DNA of 64,000 nt from Pseudomonadota bacterium (GTDB lineage Bacteria; Desulfobacterota; Binatia; Binatales; Binataceae). Location of the stretch: positions 186,001 to 250,000 of the forward strand of contig JAJPIG010000018.1 of NCBI GenBank assembly GCA_021324855.1, written 5' to 3'. Below, one piece after another: positions 23,234 through 31,293 of this stretch. How positions within the stretch are numbered: position 1 is the stretch's first letter; every line of letters starts with the position of its first letter. The notes under the pieces were generated by a model. The model was not told where the DNA came from and ran no database searches. It was given only the letters and a program-made list of their open reading frames with translations. A program made the position numbers and the translations under genes.

Positions 23234-24235
23234 GTGCCGCTCTATCGCGTTTACGGAATCCTGATCGCGTCAGATGTTCCGCTGCCGGAGCTGACGCCGG
23301 TAAAACTTGCCGTATCCGAGCACGAGCCTCAAGTCTCCGTCGCCCTCCAAGCGCCGCTGCGTTTACCTCCCGCTCATCTCTCCTGGTCGATGCTTTACGA
23401 GGCGGGCGATGGTTCCGTTTGGACGCTCTGGGCGAAGGACGAGGATGGCTACTACCTGCGCTTTCCGGAAATCGCGGATTTCCGGGTCTCTCCTGGCGGA
23501 GACGAAATCGAATGCATCGGCCGCGCCGGCGCGACTTCACACGCCACGCTCCGTCATCTGCTGCTTGATCTGATTCTCCCCGCCGTCCTGAATCTCCGCG
23601 GCGGCGAGGCGCTCCATGCAACCGCAGTTGTCACGCCCCACGGCCTGTGTGCTTTCACCGGTCCGAGCGGCGCCGGAAAATCGACGCTGGCGGCAAGCTT
23701 CATGCTCGCCGGATACCCGGGATTCGGCGATGACTGTCTCGCGGTGAGCGAGGCGGACGGCCGAATCGTCGGCGCACCCGCTTATCCCGGCGTGCGGCTA
23801 TGGGACGATTCTTTGCGCTCGCTGACCAATGGACGCAAGCAAGCCGGAGCGGAACGGCTCGCCCGCGTCGCCCATTACACGACCAAACATCGCGCCTTCG
23901 AACGTGAATCGGCCGATCGCTTCGCTGCCGATCCGCGTCCGCTAGCCGCGATCTATCGGCTGATACGCGAACCTGCGGCCGGCGACGGCTGCGCGCCCGC
24001 GATTGAGCCGCTTTCGCCGCGCAACGCGATGATTGAGCTCCTCAATGCCTCGTATCGGCTCGATCTCGCCAATCGCGATCTGCTGGCGCGCGAGTTCAGA
24101 TGCCTTGAGCGCATCGCGCGGCTGGTTCCGATGCGCCGGCTGCGCATCCCCGAAGACTTCGCCGCATTGCCGGCGGTGCGAGAGGCCGTGCTGAGCGACC
24201 TCGCCGGCCTCGAACTTCCGCCGTCCAGACGATAG
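23234..24235 (+). CDS. HPr-kinase-like protein of the lasso locus
   Basis: The GTG at 23234 begins a 333-residue protein with a C-terminal P-loop kinase of HprK type: GGEALHATAVV, Walker A GPSGAGKST (143-151) and the acidic pair GFGDDCLAV. HprK-like proteins are recurrent in lasso loci; in one described group they phosphorylate the C-terminal Ser of the peptide. Here the predicted core ends in Gly-Gly and its Ser residues are internal (Ser5, Ser11), so the target is uncertain. It lies 57 bp beyond the terminator and 25 bp before the nucleotidyltransferase gene, forming an operon with it. Confidence 0.85.
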   Translation: MPLYRVYGILIASDVPLPELTPVKLAVSEHEPQVSVALQAPLRLPPAHLSWSMLYEAGDGSVWTLWAKDEDGYYLRFPEIADFRVSPGGDEIECIGRAGATSHATLRHLLLDLILPAVLNLRGGEALHATAVVTPHGLCAFTGPSGAGKSTLAASFMLAGYPGFGDDCLAVSEADGRIVGAPAYPGVRLWDDSLRSLTNGRKQAGAERLARVAHYTTKHRAFERESADRFAADPRPLAAIYRLIREPAAGDGCAPAIEPLSPRNAMIELLNASYRLDLANRDLLAREFRCLERIARLVPMRRLRIPEDFAALPAVREAVLSDLAGLELPPSRR

Positions 24236-24260
24236 CCGCGCTCACAGCGGCCCCATTACA

Positions 24261-25454
24261 ATGACGCGCGTGAAGGCTCTTTCCGCCGAAGCGCGCCTGA
24301 TTCTCGCCTGCTGCAGCGCCGGCTCCGGCGAGCCGGCGATCCCCGACCCATCGCTCGATTGGCGGCGCGTCATCGACCTCGCTCTTCTTGAGGGCGTGAT
24401 GCCGCTCGTCTATCGGCATCTTTCGGCGAACTATTTGGACGCGGCGCCGGAGTCCGCGATGCGCGAGTTGCGGTTCCATTTTCAGGGCAATGCGCTCAGA
24501 AATCGGATGCTGACGCGCGAGCTGGTCCGGCTCGTCGCGCTGCTCGAAAGCCGCGGCATCGCGCCGATCGCGTTGAAAGGTCCGACGCTCGCGCAAGCCG
24601 CGTTCGGCGACATCGCGATGCGCCAGTTTGCCGACCTCGATTTGCTGGTTCGCCGCGACGAGATGCCCGGCGCGATTGCGGCGCTCGCCGGCGACGGCTT
24701 CCGCCCGCAATCGTCGAGTCCCGAAATCATGCTCGATGAATTCTTCCAGGCCTCCGAGGATGCCTTCATCAAGCCGGAAGCGATGGCGGTGCTCGATGTG
24801 CACTGGGACCTGATGCCGCGCTACTTTCCATTCGCGCCCGACGGCGAACAGGTCCGCCGGCGCGCCGTCCGCATGCGGCTCGACGGCGGCGAGGTTACAA
24901 CTCTCGCGCCGCAGGACCATCTGATGCTCGCGTGCGTGCACGGGACGAAACATGGCTGGCCGTCGCTCGCCGCGATCACCGACATTGCGGCGTTGATGCA
25001 GCGCGAACCGGAGTGGGACTGGGCGGCGCTGTGCGAAGAGGCCGCGCAGCGGGGCAGCCTCACGATGCTGCTGCTGGGCGCAAGACTGGCGCATGACGCC
25101 CTCGCGGCGCCGCTTCCCGATTCGATGGTGGAGGAGACGCGCCGCGATCCGGTGGTCGAAGCGCTGGTTCCGCGCCTGCTCGATTCGCTGTTTTCGGGTC
25201 GCGAAGGAGCGCGCGTTCCGTTTTTCAACGGCTGGATGGTCCCGTTGCGGGCGATTGGATCGAATCGCGCGCGGCTTGCCTACATGCTCGATCGCGCGCT
25301 GGCTCCGACCTTCGATGATTGGAAGTTCGTCCGGCTGCCATCGGCGCTCTTCCCGCTCTATTACCTGGTCCGTCCGGCGCGGATCGCGATGCAGAAAATC
25401 GCGCCGCTGCGCTCGAGGTTGATCAGAGGGGCGAGCGCAGTGTCCCGTAAGTAA
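24261..25454 (+). CDS. Nucleotidyltransferase family protein (NTP_transf_5-like)
   Basis: The 397-residue protein has the nucleotidyltransferase pattern in GIAPIALKGPTLAQAAFGD followed by QFADLDLLVRRDE, whose Asp pair would bind metal, and QDHLMLACVHGTKHGW further on. This family (PF14907 type) accompanies HprK-like genes and asparagine-synthetase-like genes in many lasso loci, where its function is not established; transfer of a nucleotidyl group to the peptide or to a partner is one idea. It ends the locus; a weak 6-bp hairpin (25445-25462) overlaps its stop. Confidence 0.82.
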   Translation: MTRVKALSAEARLILACCSAGSGEPAIPDPSLDWRRVIDLALLEGVMPLVYRHLSANYLDAAPESAMRELRFHFQGNALRNRMLTRELVRLVALLESRGIAPIALKGPTLAQAAFGDIAMRQFADLDLLVRRDEMPGAIAALAGDGFRPQSSSPEIMLDEFFQASEDAFIKPEAMAVLDVHWDLMPRYFPFAPDGEQVRRRAVRMRLDGGEVTTLAPQDHLMLACVHGTKHGWPSLAAITDIAALMQREPEWDWAALCEEAAQRGSLTMLLLGARLAHDALAAPLPDSMVEETRRDPVVEALVPRLLDSLFSGREGARVPFFNGWMVPLRAIGSNRARLAYMLDRALAPTFDDWKFVRLPSALFPLYYLVRPARIAMQKIAPLRSRLIRGASAVSRK

Positions 25455-25509
25455 CTTTACGGCCGGTACCGGTCTCTGCGATCGCGAAGCGCTCCGCTTG
25501 GCGCTTCAG

Positions 25510-25545
25510 TTGACGTAGTCACGAGCGTGCGGCTATTGTGACTAC
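25510..25545 (+). promoter_or_regulatory. Promoter/operator of the Phd-PIN toxin-antitoxin pair
   Basis: A perfect 8-bp inverted repeat GTAGTCAC / GTGACTAC (25515-25522 and 25538-25545) ends directly at the antitoxin ATG. It overlaps a promoter candidate TTGACG (25510-25515) and TATTGT (25534-25539, 18-bp spacer). Transcription would begin at or next to the ATG, so the message is probably leaderless, and antitoxin binding would block the promoter. Confidence 0.6.
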
Positions 25546-25830
25546 ATGACAAAAGGTGCCGTCGTTGGAGTTCGCGAGCTTCGCGCGCATCTCAGCGCAT
25601 ATCTGCGCCGCGTCGCGCGGGGAGAAAGCGTAACGGTAGGTGACCGCCAACGAAACCCCATCGCCCGCCTGGTTCCGGCACGACGCGGGAAAGAAGATGA
25701 ATGGCTCGAGCGGTTGGCGGCGCATGGCGCCGCGGTTCCTCCCGCCGCACCTTTTGTGTTCCCCAAATCGATTCGGCTCAAGGGTAAAGGGAAGCTCGCC
25801 GCTGACCTGGTCCTGGAAGATCGCCGTTGA
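25546..25830 (+). CDS. Phd/YefM-family antitoxin
   Basis: The 94-residue product shows the Phd/YefM DNA-binding domain: VGVRELRAHLSAYLRRVARGESVTVGDRQRNPIARLVP. The C-terminal 45 residues, rich in Pro, Lys and Arg, would wrap the toxin. Its stop overlaps the toxin's TTG start, the usual coupling for a type II pair. A dyad lies directly upstream, fitting autoregulation. Confidence 0.88.
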   Translation: MTKGAVVGVRELRAHLSAYLRRVARGESVTVGDRQRNPIARLVPARRGKEDEWLERLAAHGAAVPPAAPFVFPKSIRLKGKGKLAADLVLEDRR

Positions 25831-26261
25831 TCGCGTATCTGGACACCAGCGCGCTTATCAAGCTTTACGTCGCCGAGTCGGGACAGGAACTTGTTATCGA
25901 GCGGCTGCGTGCTGCAAACCAGGTTGCAACCGCGCTGATTACCTACGTCGAGATGTTCGGCGTGTTCACACGCCTCGAAAAAGAGCGCCGAATCAGCGCT
26001 GCCGAATGCCGCATGCTCAGCGAGCAGTTTGACGGGAATTGGTCGAGCTACTGGGTCGTGGACTTAACCCGCTCCGTCGTCCGGAGGGCGGCCCGTTTGG
26101 CGCACCGTTACGCCTTGCGCGGGTACGATGCCGTTCAGTTATCTTCCGCGCTCGAACTGCGCGGGAATGACGCCAAGGTGGAGTTCCTGTGTTTCGACCG
26201 CCGCCTCGCCGCCAGCGCCCAGCGCGAGAGACTTTTGATATCGGGCAATCCCGCACGATGA
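25827..26261 (+). CDS. PIN-domain toxin (VapC family)
   Basis: The 144-residue product begins at TTG 25827 (MIAYLDTSALIKLYVAE) and has the PIN acidic residues: Asp in LDTSALIK, Glu in YVEMFGVF, and Asp residues in RGYDAVQLSSAL and CFDRRLA. VapC toxins are Mg-dependent RNases acting on tRNA or rRNA. All four acidic positions appear present, so it should be active and kept in check by the antitoxin. The pair lies directly upstream of a converging tRNA-Leu gene, a common landing place for such modules. Confidence 0.88.
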   Translation: MIAYLDTSALIKLYVAESGQELVIERLRAANQVATALITYVEMFGVFTRLEKERRISAAECRMLSEQFDGNWSSYWVVDLTRSVVRRAARLAHRYALRGYDAVQLSSALELRGNDAKVEFLCFDRRLAASAQRERLLISGNPAR

Positions 26262-26345
26262 TGGTGCGAGAGGAGGGACTTGAACCCTCACGGGTTGCCC
26301 CACCGGATCCTAAGTCCGGCGCGTCTGCCGTTCCGCCACTCTCGC
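26262..26345 (-). tRNA. tRNA-Leu (anticodon UAG)
   Basis: On the minus strand, the acceptor stem GCGAGAG pairs with CTCTCGC, followed by A and an encoded CCA (26262-26264). The anticodon stem CCGGA/TCCGG holds loop CTTAGGA with anticodon TAG. A short variable arm and the T loop GTTCAAGTC are present. The tRNA is 84 nt with CCA. Confidence 0.95.
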
Positions 26346-26498
26346 GGAAATCCTGAGCTTATAAACAACGAGTGAGCATCATAGCAAAGGCGCGGCGGCG
26401 ATTCAGCGCGCTCGCGCGCCGCGGCCGGCCGATCGGAGAACTTGCAGACGGGACGGCTTTGTCCTATGGCTCATCTAAATTCCGAGGAGCATTCCACA

Positions 26499-27806
26499 AT
26501 GAAGCGATCGCGGGTCGCGTTAGTGGCCGTGGTTTTGATCGCGGGTCTCTCTGCGCCGATGGCGTGCGCCTTCGCCGCAGCAAACAACGAAACGGCGATT
26601 CCGCCCGGCACCGTCATCTCCAGCAGCAACTGGCAGCAGTACCGGCAGTTCATGACCGACGGGATGCAGGCGCTCTTCGCCGGTACTTACACCTGGAAGC
26701 TACCACCCCAGTTCCAGATTGTCGTCGCTCCGACCCAGCATTACGAGCCCACGCCGACCTATATTGCGCAAACCGAGAAATATGCCAGCCAGGTCAAAAT
26801 CGTCACTCTGCCCGATGGCCGCCATACGATCACCGGTTACGTGGGCGGGTCGCCCTTCCCAAATCCGCAGGAGCCGATGAAGGGTTGGAAAATCCTGGTC
26901 GATGATTGGTACGCCTATGCGCCATACGTGTTATGTGCGGATACCAACACGCTGGCATTCGAAGATCGCTTCGGCAACATCAGCCATCTGACGCAGTTCT
27001 TCGTGCAGCATCTGTACGATCATATCGGCGACGCCGGGATGCCGGTGACGGACAATAGCTCGCCCGGGGTTTATTACACCGAGATTATTTCGGTCGAGGA
27101 ACCCGAGCAGGCTCGTTACACTGCGGTCCTGACGCTGTACTATGCCGACCTCACCAAGTCGGAAGATACCTACATCTTCGTGCCGGCGCTGCGCCGCTCG
27201 CTCAGGCTTTCGTCAGCGGCCCGATGCAGCCCGGCGATCGGCTCCGACTACGCCAATGACGACACCCGTCATGGCGCATTTAACGGCAATCCTACGCGCT
27301 TCGATGCGACGTTTCTCGGCGAGCGCAAGGTCCTCGAGATGCCGCAGCCGGACCCTGATTTGTTCCCGAAGGAAGAGTACTACTTCAAGCCGCTGTACTT
27401 TCCCAAGCCGGAAGTCGGCAAATGGGAGGTGCGCGATTCCAACGTGATCGACGTGCGACGCGTCCCATCGCAACGCGCGGGCTATTGCTACGGCAAGCGC
27501 ATCCTCTATTGCGACAAGGAAATCTATCAATCGGTCTGGGCCGACCTCTACGATGAAAATATGAAGCTCTGGAAGATCGACTACGATCCCCAGGGCCTGA
27601 TCGATGTGCCCGGAGAGGGACGCCGGTGGACCAACGACGGCTGGGGCATGATGTTCGACGTGCAGAACATGCATCTGACCTGGGTGGTGCTGTCAGGACA
27701 GCATCATGCGGTTCGGGCCAACGCTGACTGCAAAAACCTGGGCGGACTCGACTACACCGATGATCGCTATTCGAGCGTGCGAGGCCTTGCCGAGATCATG
27801 AGGTAG
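26499..27806 (+). CDS. DUF1329 outer-membrane lipid-transport-like protein
   Basis: Starting at the ATG at 26499 (GAGGAG upstream), the 435-residue product has a signal peptide ending near CAFAAANN and the DUF1329 pattern: GTVISSSNWQQYRQFMTDGMQALFAGTY, GGSPFPNP followed by QEPMKGWKIL, RRSLRLSSAARC and WADLYDENMKLWKI. DUF1329 proteins have a LolA/LolB-like fold and usually accompany RND exporters or hydrophobic-substrate pathways. No exporter gene lies next to it here. It converges with a paralogue at 27811, with only four bases between the stops. Confidence 0.85.
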   Translation: MKRSRVALVAVVLIAGLSAPMACAFAAANNETAIPPGTVISSSNWQQYRQFMTDGMQALFAGTYTWKLPPQFQIVVAPTQHYEPTPTYIAQTEKYASQVKIVTLPDGRHTITGYVGGSPFPNPQEPMKGWKILVDDWYAYAPYVLCADTNTLAFEDRFGNISHLTQFFVQHLYDHIGDAGMPVTDNSSPGVYYTEIISVEEPEQARYTAVLTLYYADLTKSEDTYIFVPALRRSLRLSSAARCSPAIGSDYANDDTRHGAFNGNPTRFDATFLGERKVLEMPQPDPDLFPKEEYYFKPLYFPKPEVGKWEVRDSNVIDVRRVPSQRAGYCYGKRILYCDKEIYQSVWADLYDENMKLWKIDYDPQGLIDVPGEGRRWTNDGWGMMFDVQNMHLTWVVLSGQHHAVRANADCKNLGGLDYTDDRYSSVRGLAEIMR

Positions 27807-27810
27807 GGCG

Positions 27811-29127
27811 CTATCGCATAATCTCGTTCAGGCCGGAGAGTCCGCTGTAGCGCTTCACGTCATCGTACTGCTTCGGCACCTGTTCATTCAGTGCGAAATC
27901 GGCCCCGGCGGGAGTGATCGTCGAAAGGAAGCTCATGTGGCCGCTCTTGAGGTTCCAGAGTTGCGTCACCCGCGATGCCGAACTGTCCTGGATGCCCGCG
28001 CCGGGCACCTCGCGCGCCCGCGTGCCGACACGAAACACCTTCCACAGTCGCATCTGCGGGTCGTAAAGATCCTCCCATAGCGGGACCTGGCTGTTGGCGT
28101 CGGCATACATGACTCGCCTGCCGTAACAGTAACCGCCGGCATAAGCCGGCAGCGGGCGGATGTCGATCACGTTGGTGTCGCGCAACTCCCACGTAGCCCA
28201 GTTCGGCCGCGGCCACAGCACGGGAAAATAGTAGTTCTGCTGCGAGAGATTGCCGGCCTGAACGCCGTAGTTGATCAGCGCGAGCATCGGCTTGCGGGCG
28301 AGGAACTGCGCCTGAAATTTCCAGATATCGCCGCTGAAGCCGTTGCGCCAGTCGTCCTCCATGAAGTCGCTGCCGCTGCTCTCGGAGCATCGCGCACCCG
28401 CATTGATCCGGATCGCGCGGCGCAGCTTGGGCGTGAAGAGATAATCGTCCTGCGGCCGCGAGTCGTAATACATCGTCAATCCCGAGGTATACTTCTGATC
28501 CTCGGGCGTCTCGACCATCCAGAACTCCGTGAAGGTCGGCCCCGCGGCATCATCGTTTTCCGCGGTGGATGTCGTCCCGGCGTCGGCGAGATGCTTCAAC
28601 TGGCGATAGACGGCGAACTCAGTGATGCAGGAAAGGTTTGAAAAGCGATCTTCACGGCATAGCGTCTCGTAGCTGGAGCTGCCGGTCGAGACGAGATGCG
28701 GAAAATAGCGGTACCAGAGATTCGCGAGAATCTTCCATCCCTTGTGCGGCTCTTCAGGGTTCGGGAACGGCATCCCCGCCACATAATCGCGGATCATCAG
28801 GCCGCCATCCGGCGTCGTGACGAGCTTGACTTGCGAAGCGTAGCGTTCGGTCGCCTGGCGATATGAAAGCGGCAGCGGATGATTGACGGTCGGACCGACC
28901 ACCAGCTCAACATCCGCCGGCAGCTTCCAATAGTACTTGCCTTCGAACAGCGCCTGCATCCCGTCCGGCATGTACGCCGCATATTGATGCCAGTTCTGCA
29001 TCGTGATCTTCGTCCCCGGCGCGATTTCGGCGGTGGCCGGCGCGCCTCCGCCCGCTTGCGCAATGCGGCATGCCCCAAGCATCAGGAACGTCATACTCAA
29101 ACCAATCAGCAGACCCATCCGCTTCAT
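27811..29127 (-). CDS. DUF1329 protein, paralogue of the converging gene
   Basis: The 438-residue product has a signal peptide (MKRMGLLIGLSMTFLMLGACR; the Cys may be lipidated) and the same blocks as its neighbour: ITMQNWHQYAAYMPDGMQALFEGKYYWKLP, MPFPNPEEPHKGWKIL, RRAIRINAGARC and WEDLYDPQMRLWKV. Both proteins end in (L/A)xEIMR. The two genes are head-to-tail inverted paralogues, so the pair arose by duplication with inversion or by separate arrival. Lipid or hydrophobic substrate handling in the periplasm is inferred from the fold. Confidence 0.85.
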   Translation of the reverse strand: MKRMGLLIGLSMTFLMLGACRIAQAGGGAPATAEIAPGTKITMQNWHQYAAYMPDGMQALFEGKYYWKLPADVELVVGPTVNHPLPLSYRQATERYASQVKLVTTPDGGLMIRDYVAGMPFPNPEEPHKGWKILANLWYRYFPHLVSTGSSSYETLCREDRFSNLSCITEFAVYRQLKHLADAGTTSTAENDDAAGPTFTEFWMVETPEDQKYTSGLTMYYDSRPQDDYLFTPKLRRAIRINAGARCSESSGSDFMEDDWRNGFSGDIWKFQAQFLARKPMLALINYGVQAGNLSQQNYYFPVLWPRPNWATWELRDTNVIDIRPLPAYAGGYCYGRRVMYADANSQVPLWEDLYDPQMRLWKVFRVGTRAREVPGAGIQDSSASRVTQLWNLKSGHMSFLSTITPAGADFALNEQVPKQYDDVKRYSGLSGLNEIMR

Positions 29128-29345
29128 TACTTTTCGTCCTCGAGTGTCGATGGAGAAATTTATTCATAGTCCGCCGGCGCGCGGATCGACAAGCGAGCGC
29201 TCGAGGTTTCGGCGCACACGAGCTGGTGCATCGATTGATCACGGATTGGATCGCGGCCTCGACACGGCGTTAAGATGAAATCGACCTTTGCTTCCTTGAC
29301 CCAGCGCGCAACCACAGGATGAACGCGCAGTGATGAGGTGTGGTC

Positions 29346-29720
29346 ATGAGCGAACCAGCCAACCGGCAAGCGCTTCGTCCCGCCGAGGGCGGGATGCTCT
29401 GCTTCAACATCATGGAGGAAGCTACCCGTCTCAAATCCAAGCCCGGGTGGGCATCCGCCGATCGTCTGTCGACGAGTCTGGTCAAGGATGGCGCTCTCAA
29501 TGTCCTGCTGATGGTGCTGAAGAAGGGCGTGCGCCTTCCGGAGCATCGGACCAGGGGGCCGATCGCGGTTCACGTGATCTCCGGGGCAATCAGGTTTGAA
29601 GCCGGAAACCGACATGTGCAGCTTTCTCCCGGCAACATCGTCGCACTCGACCGCGAGGTCGCGCACGATCTCGAAGCACTCGAAGAAAGCGTGGTGCTGT
29701 TGATCACCGCGATCGGTTGA
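29346..29720 (+). CDS. Cupin-domain protein
   Basis: The 124-residue product is a single small cupin. The barrel motifs are degenerate: VLKKGVRLPEHRTRGPIAVHVISGAIRFEAG for motif 1 and LSPGNIVALDREVAHDLEALEES for motif 2, which keeps His residues at the usual places (PEHR, VAHDL). Such proteins act as metal-binding sensors or small dioxygenase-like domains. It lies one base before the DUF488 gene, so the two are co-transcribed. Confidence 0.78.
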   Translation: MSEPANRQALRPAEGGMLCFNIMEEATRLKSKPGWASADRLSTSLVKDGALNVLLMVLKKGVRLPEHRTRGPIAVHVISGAIRFEAGNRHVQLSPGNIVALDREVAHDLEALEESVVLLITAIG

Positions 29721-29721
29721 G

Positions 29722-30096
29722 ATGATCGAGATTGCGCGCGCCTACGATCCTCCGCGGCGCACCGACGGCACCCGGGTGCTGGTCGATCGGCTGTGGCCGC
29801 GCGGCGTGAGCAGACGCGATGCGCGCATCGCGGCCTGGATGCGCGAACTTGGTCCGAGCGACGAGCTGCGGCGTTTTTTCGGCCACGACCCCGCTCGATG
29901 GCGCGAATTCCGCCGACGTTACCTGCTCGAGCTGAAACGTCCACAAGCCCAAACCCTGCTTGCCGATCTGCTGAAGTTCGCGGAGACCGGGACATTGACG
30001 CTCGTCTATGGCGCGAAGGACCGGGAGCACAATCAGGCGGTCGTATTGAAGGAGTTGCTCGAAAGAAAATTGCGAAGCCGTCGATCAAACCCATGA
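29722..30096 (+). CDS. DUF488 family protein
   Basis: The 124-residue product has the family signature RVLVDRLWPRGVSRRDARIAAWMRELGPSDELRRFFGHDP and later LTLVYGAKDREHNQAVVL. DUF488 proteins are widespread and of unknown function. It follows the cupin gene directly and precedes the copper nitrite reductase gene by 16 bp, so the three may form one unit. Confidence 0.85.
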   Translation: MIEIARAYDPPRRTDGTRVLVDRLWPRGVSRRDARIAAWMRELGPSDELRRFFGHDPARWREFRRRYLLELKRPQAQTLLADLLKFAETGTLTLVYGAKDREHNQAVVLKELLERKLRSRRSNP

Positions 30097-30112
30097 AACG
30101 CAAGAGGTGAAG

Positions 30113-31195
30113 ATGACGTTCAGAATGTCCCGGCGGGAGCTTTTTCGTGCGATGGGCACCGGAGCGGCGTTGCTCCGGATCGGCGCGACCGGCGCAATCG
30201 CCGCTTCCACCGATGAGTCGCCTGCAAGCGCGCCATCGACGATTGACGCGGGTGCGTCGCCGGCGCGGGGCGTGGTTGCCGAACCGACGCAGATTCCTCC
30301 GCCCATCAGGCGCGACCACGCGGTGCATCACAAAATCACCCTCGAAGCCCGCGAAGTCGATGGCGAGATCGAGCCGGGCGCGAAATTCTCCTATATGACC
30401 TTCAACGGGCAGGTTCCGGGTCCGATGTTGCGTGTGCGGCGCGGCGACACCGTTACGCTGACGTTAAATAACAACGTGCACAGCAAGACCTGGCACTCGA
30501 TCGATCTTCACGCGGTCTACGGTCCGGGCGGCGGCGCCGACATCCTCACCGTGCTTCCCAACCAGAGCAAAAGCGTCAGCTTCAAGACGGTCTATCCCGG
30601 CGCATTCATCTACCATTGCGCAGTGCCGGGCGAGATGGACATGCACATCGCGCGCGGGATGTACGGAATGATCGTGGTCGAGCCGGAGCATGGGCTGCCC
30701 CGCGTCGATCGCGAGTTCTACCTGGGCCAGAACGAAACCTACACCAAACAGATGCCGGGGACGCCCGGGCCGCGCGATTTCGATCCGGAACGAATGCTGC
30801 GCGAGCAGGCGACCTACGTCACCTTCAATGGTGCCTTCAACGCGCTGACCGCCAAGCGCTTCGGCGCGATGAAAGCGAAGGTCGGCGAGATAGTGCGCGT
30901 ATTCGTGGTTAATGGCGGACCGAACCTGTTGTCCAGTCTGCATCCGATCGGAAACATCTGGTCACGCGTCTGGTTCATGGGCGGATTTGCAGATCCGCCG
31001 ATGCGCTTCCTGCAAAGCGTACCGGTGCCGCCCGGCAATGCGATCGTTGCCGATATGGAATTGCCGGTGCCGCAAAACCTCAAGATCGTCGATCACGCAA
31101 TGACGCGTGCGCTTCACAAGGGCGCGATGGCTGAGATCGAGGTGACTGGTCCGGAGAACCCGGAAATATTTAATCCGAAGCCCACGGCCGATTGA
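30113..31195 (+). CDS. nirK: AniA-like copper nitrite reductase
   Basis: From the ATG at 30113 the product has 360 residues, with a twin-arginine-type leader (SRRELFRAMGTGAALL). Copper ligands are in place: TWHSIDLHA gives type 1 His128, catalytic Asp131 and type 2 His133. FIYHCAVPGEMDMHIARGM gives type 2 His168 and type 1 Cys169, His178 and Met183. SSLHPIG gives the catalytic His277, and IVDHAMTRALHKGA the last type 2 ligand His329. The C-terminal block ends ENPEIF as in Neisseria AniA. It should reduce nitrite to NO in the periplasm. No NO reductase is visible, and it stands before oxidative catabolism genes. Confidence 0.85.
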   Translation: MTFRMSRRELFRAMGTGAALLRIGATGAIAASTDESPASAPSTIDAGASPARGVVAEPTQIPPPIRRDHAVHHKITLEAREVDGEIEPGAKFSYMTFNGQVPGPMLRVRRGDTVTLTLNNNVHSKTWHSIDLHAVYGPGGGADILTVLPNQSKSVSFKTVYPGAFIYHCAVPGEMDMHIARGMYGMIVVEPEHGLPRVDREFYLGQNETYTKQMPGTPGPRDFDPERMLREQATYVTFNGAFNALTAKRFGAMKAKVGEIVRVFVVNGGPNLLSSLHPIGNIWSRVWFMGGFADPPMRFLQSVPVPPGNAIVADMELPVPQNLKIVDHAMTRALHKGAMAEIEVTGPENPEIFNPKPTAD

Positions 31196-31293
31196 TGATT
31201 CGGCAAACTTGCGCGCCATCGCAACATTGTTGCTCGCGATCCGATCTGCTAAGACCCGACTATTCCGATCGGTCTAAAAAGGAATTCGCATAT

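Noticed and set aside
31165-31177. AAATATTT stretch near the end of nirK as another late-promoter site
   Set aside because: Flanks do not form the TGAAATATTTCA dyad and it lies inside a host gene.
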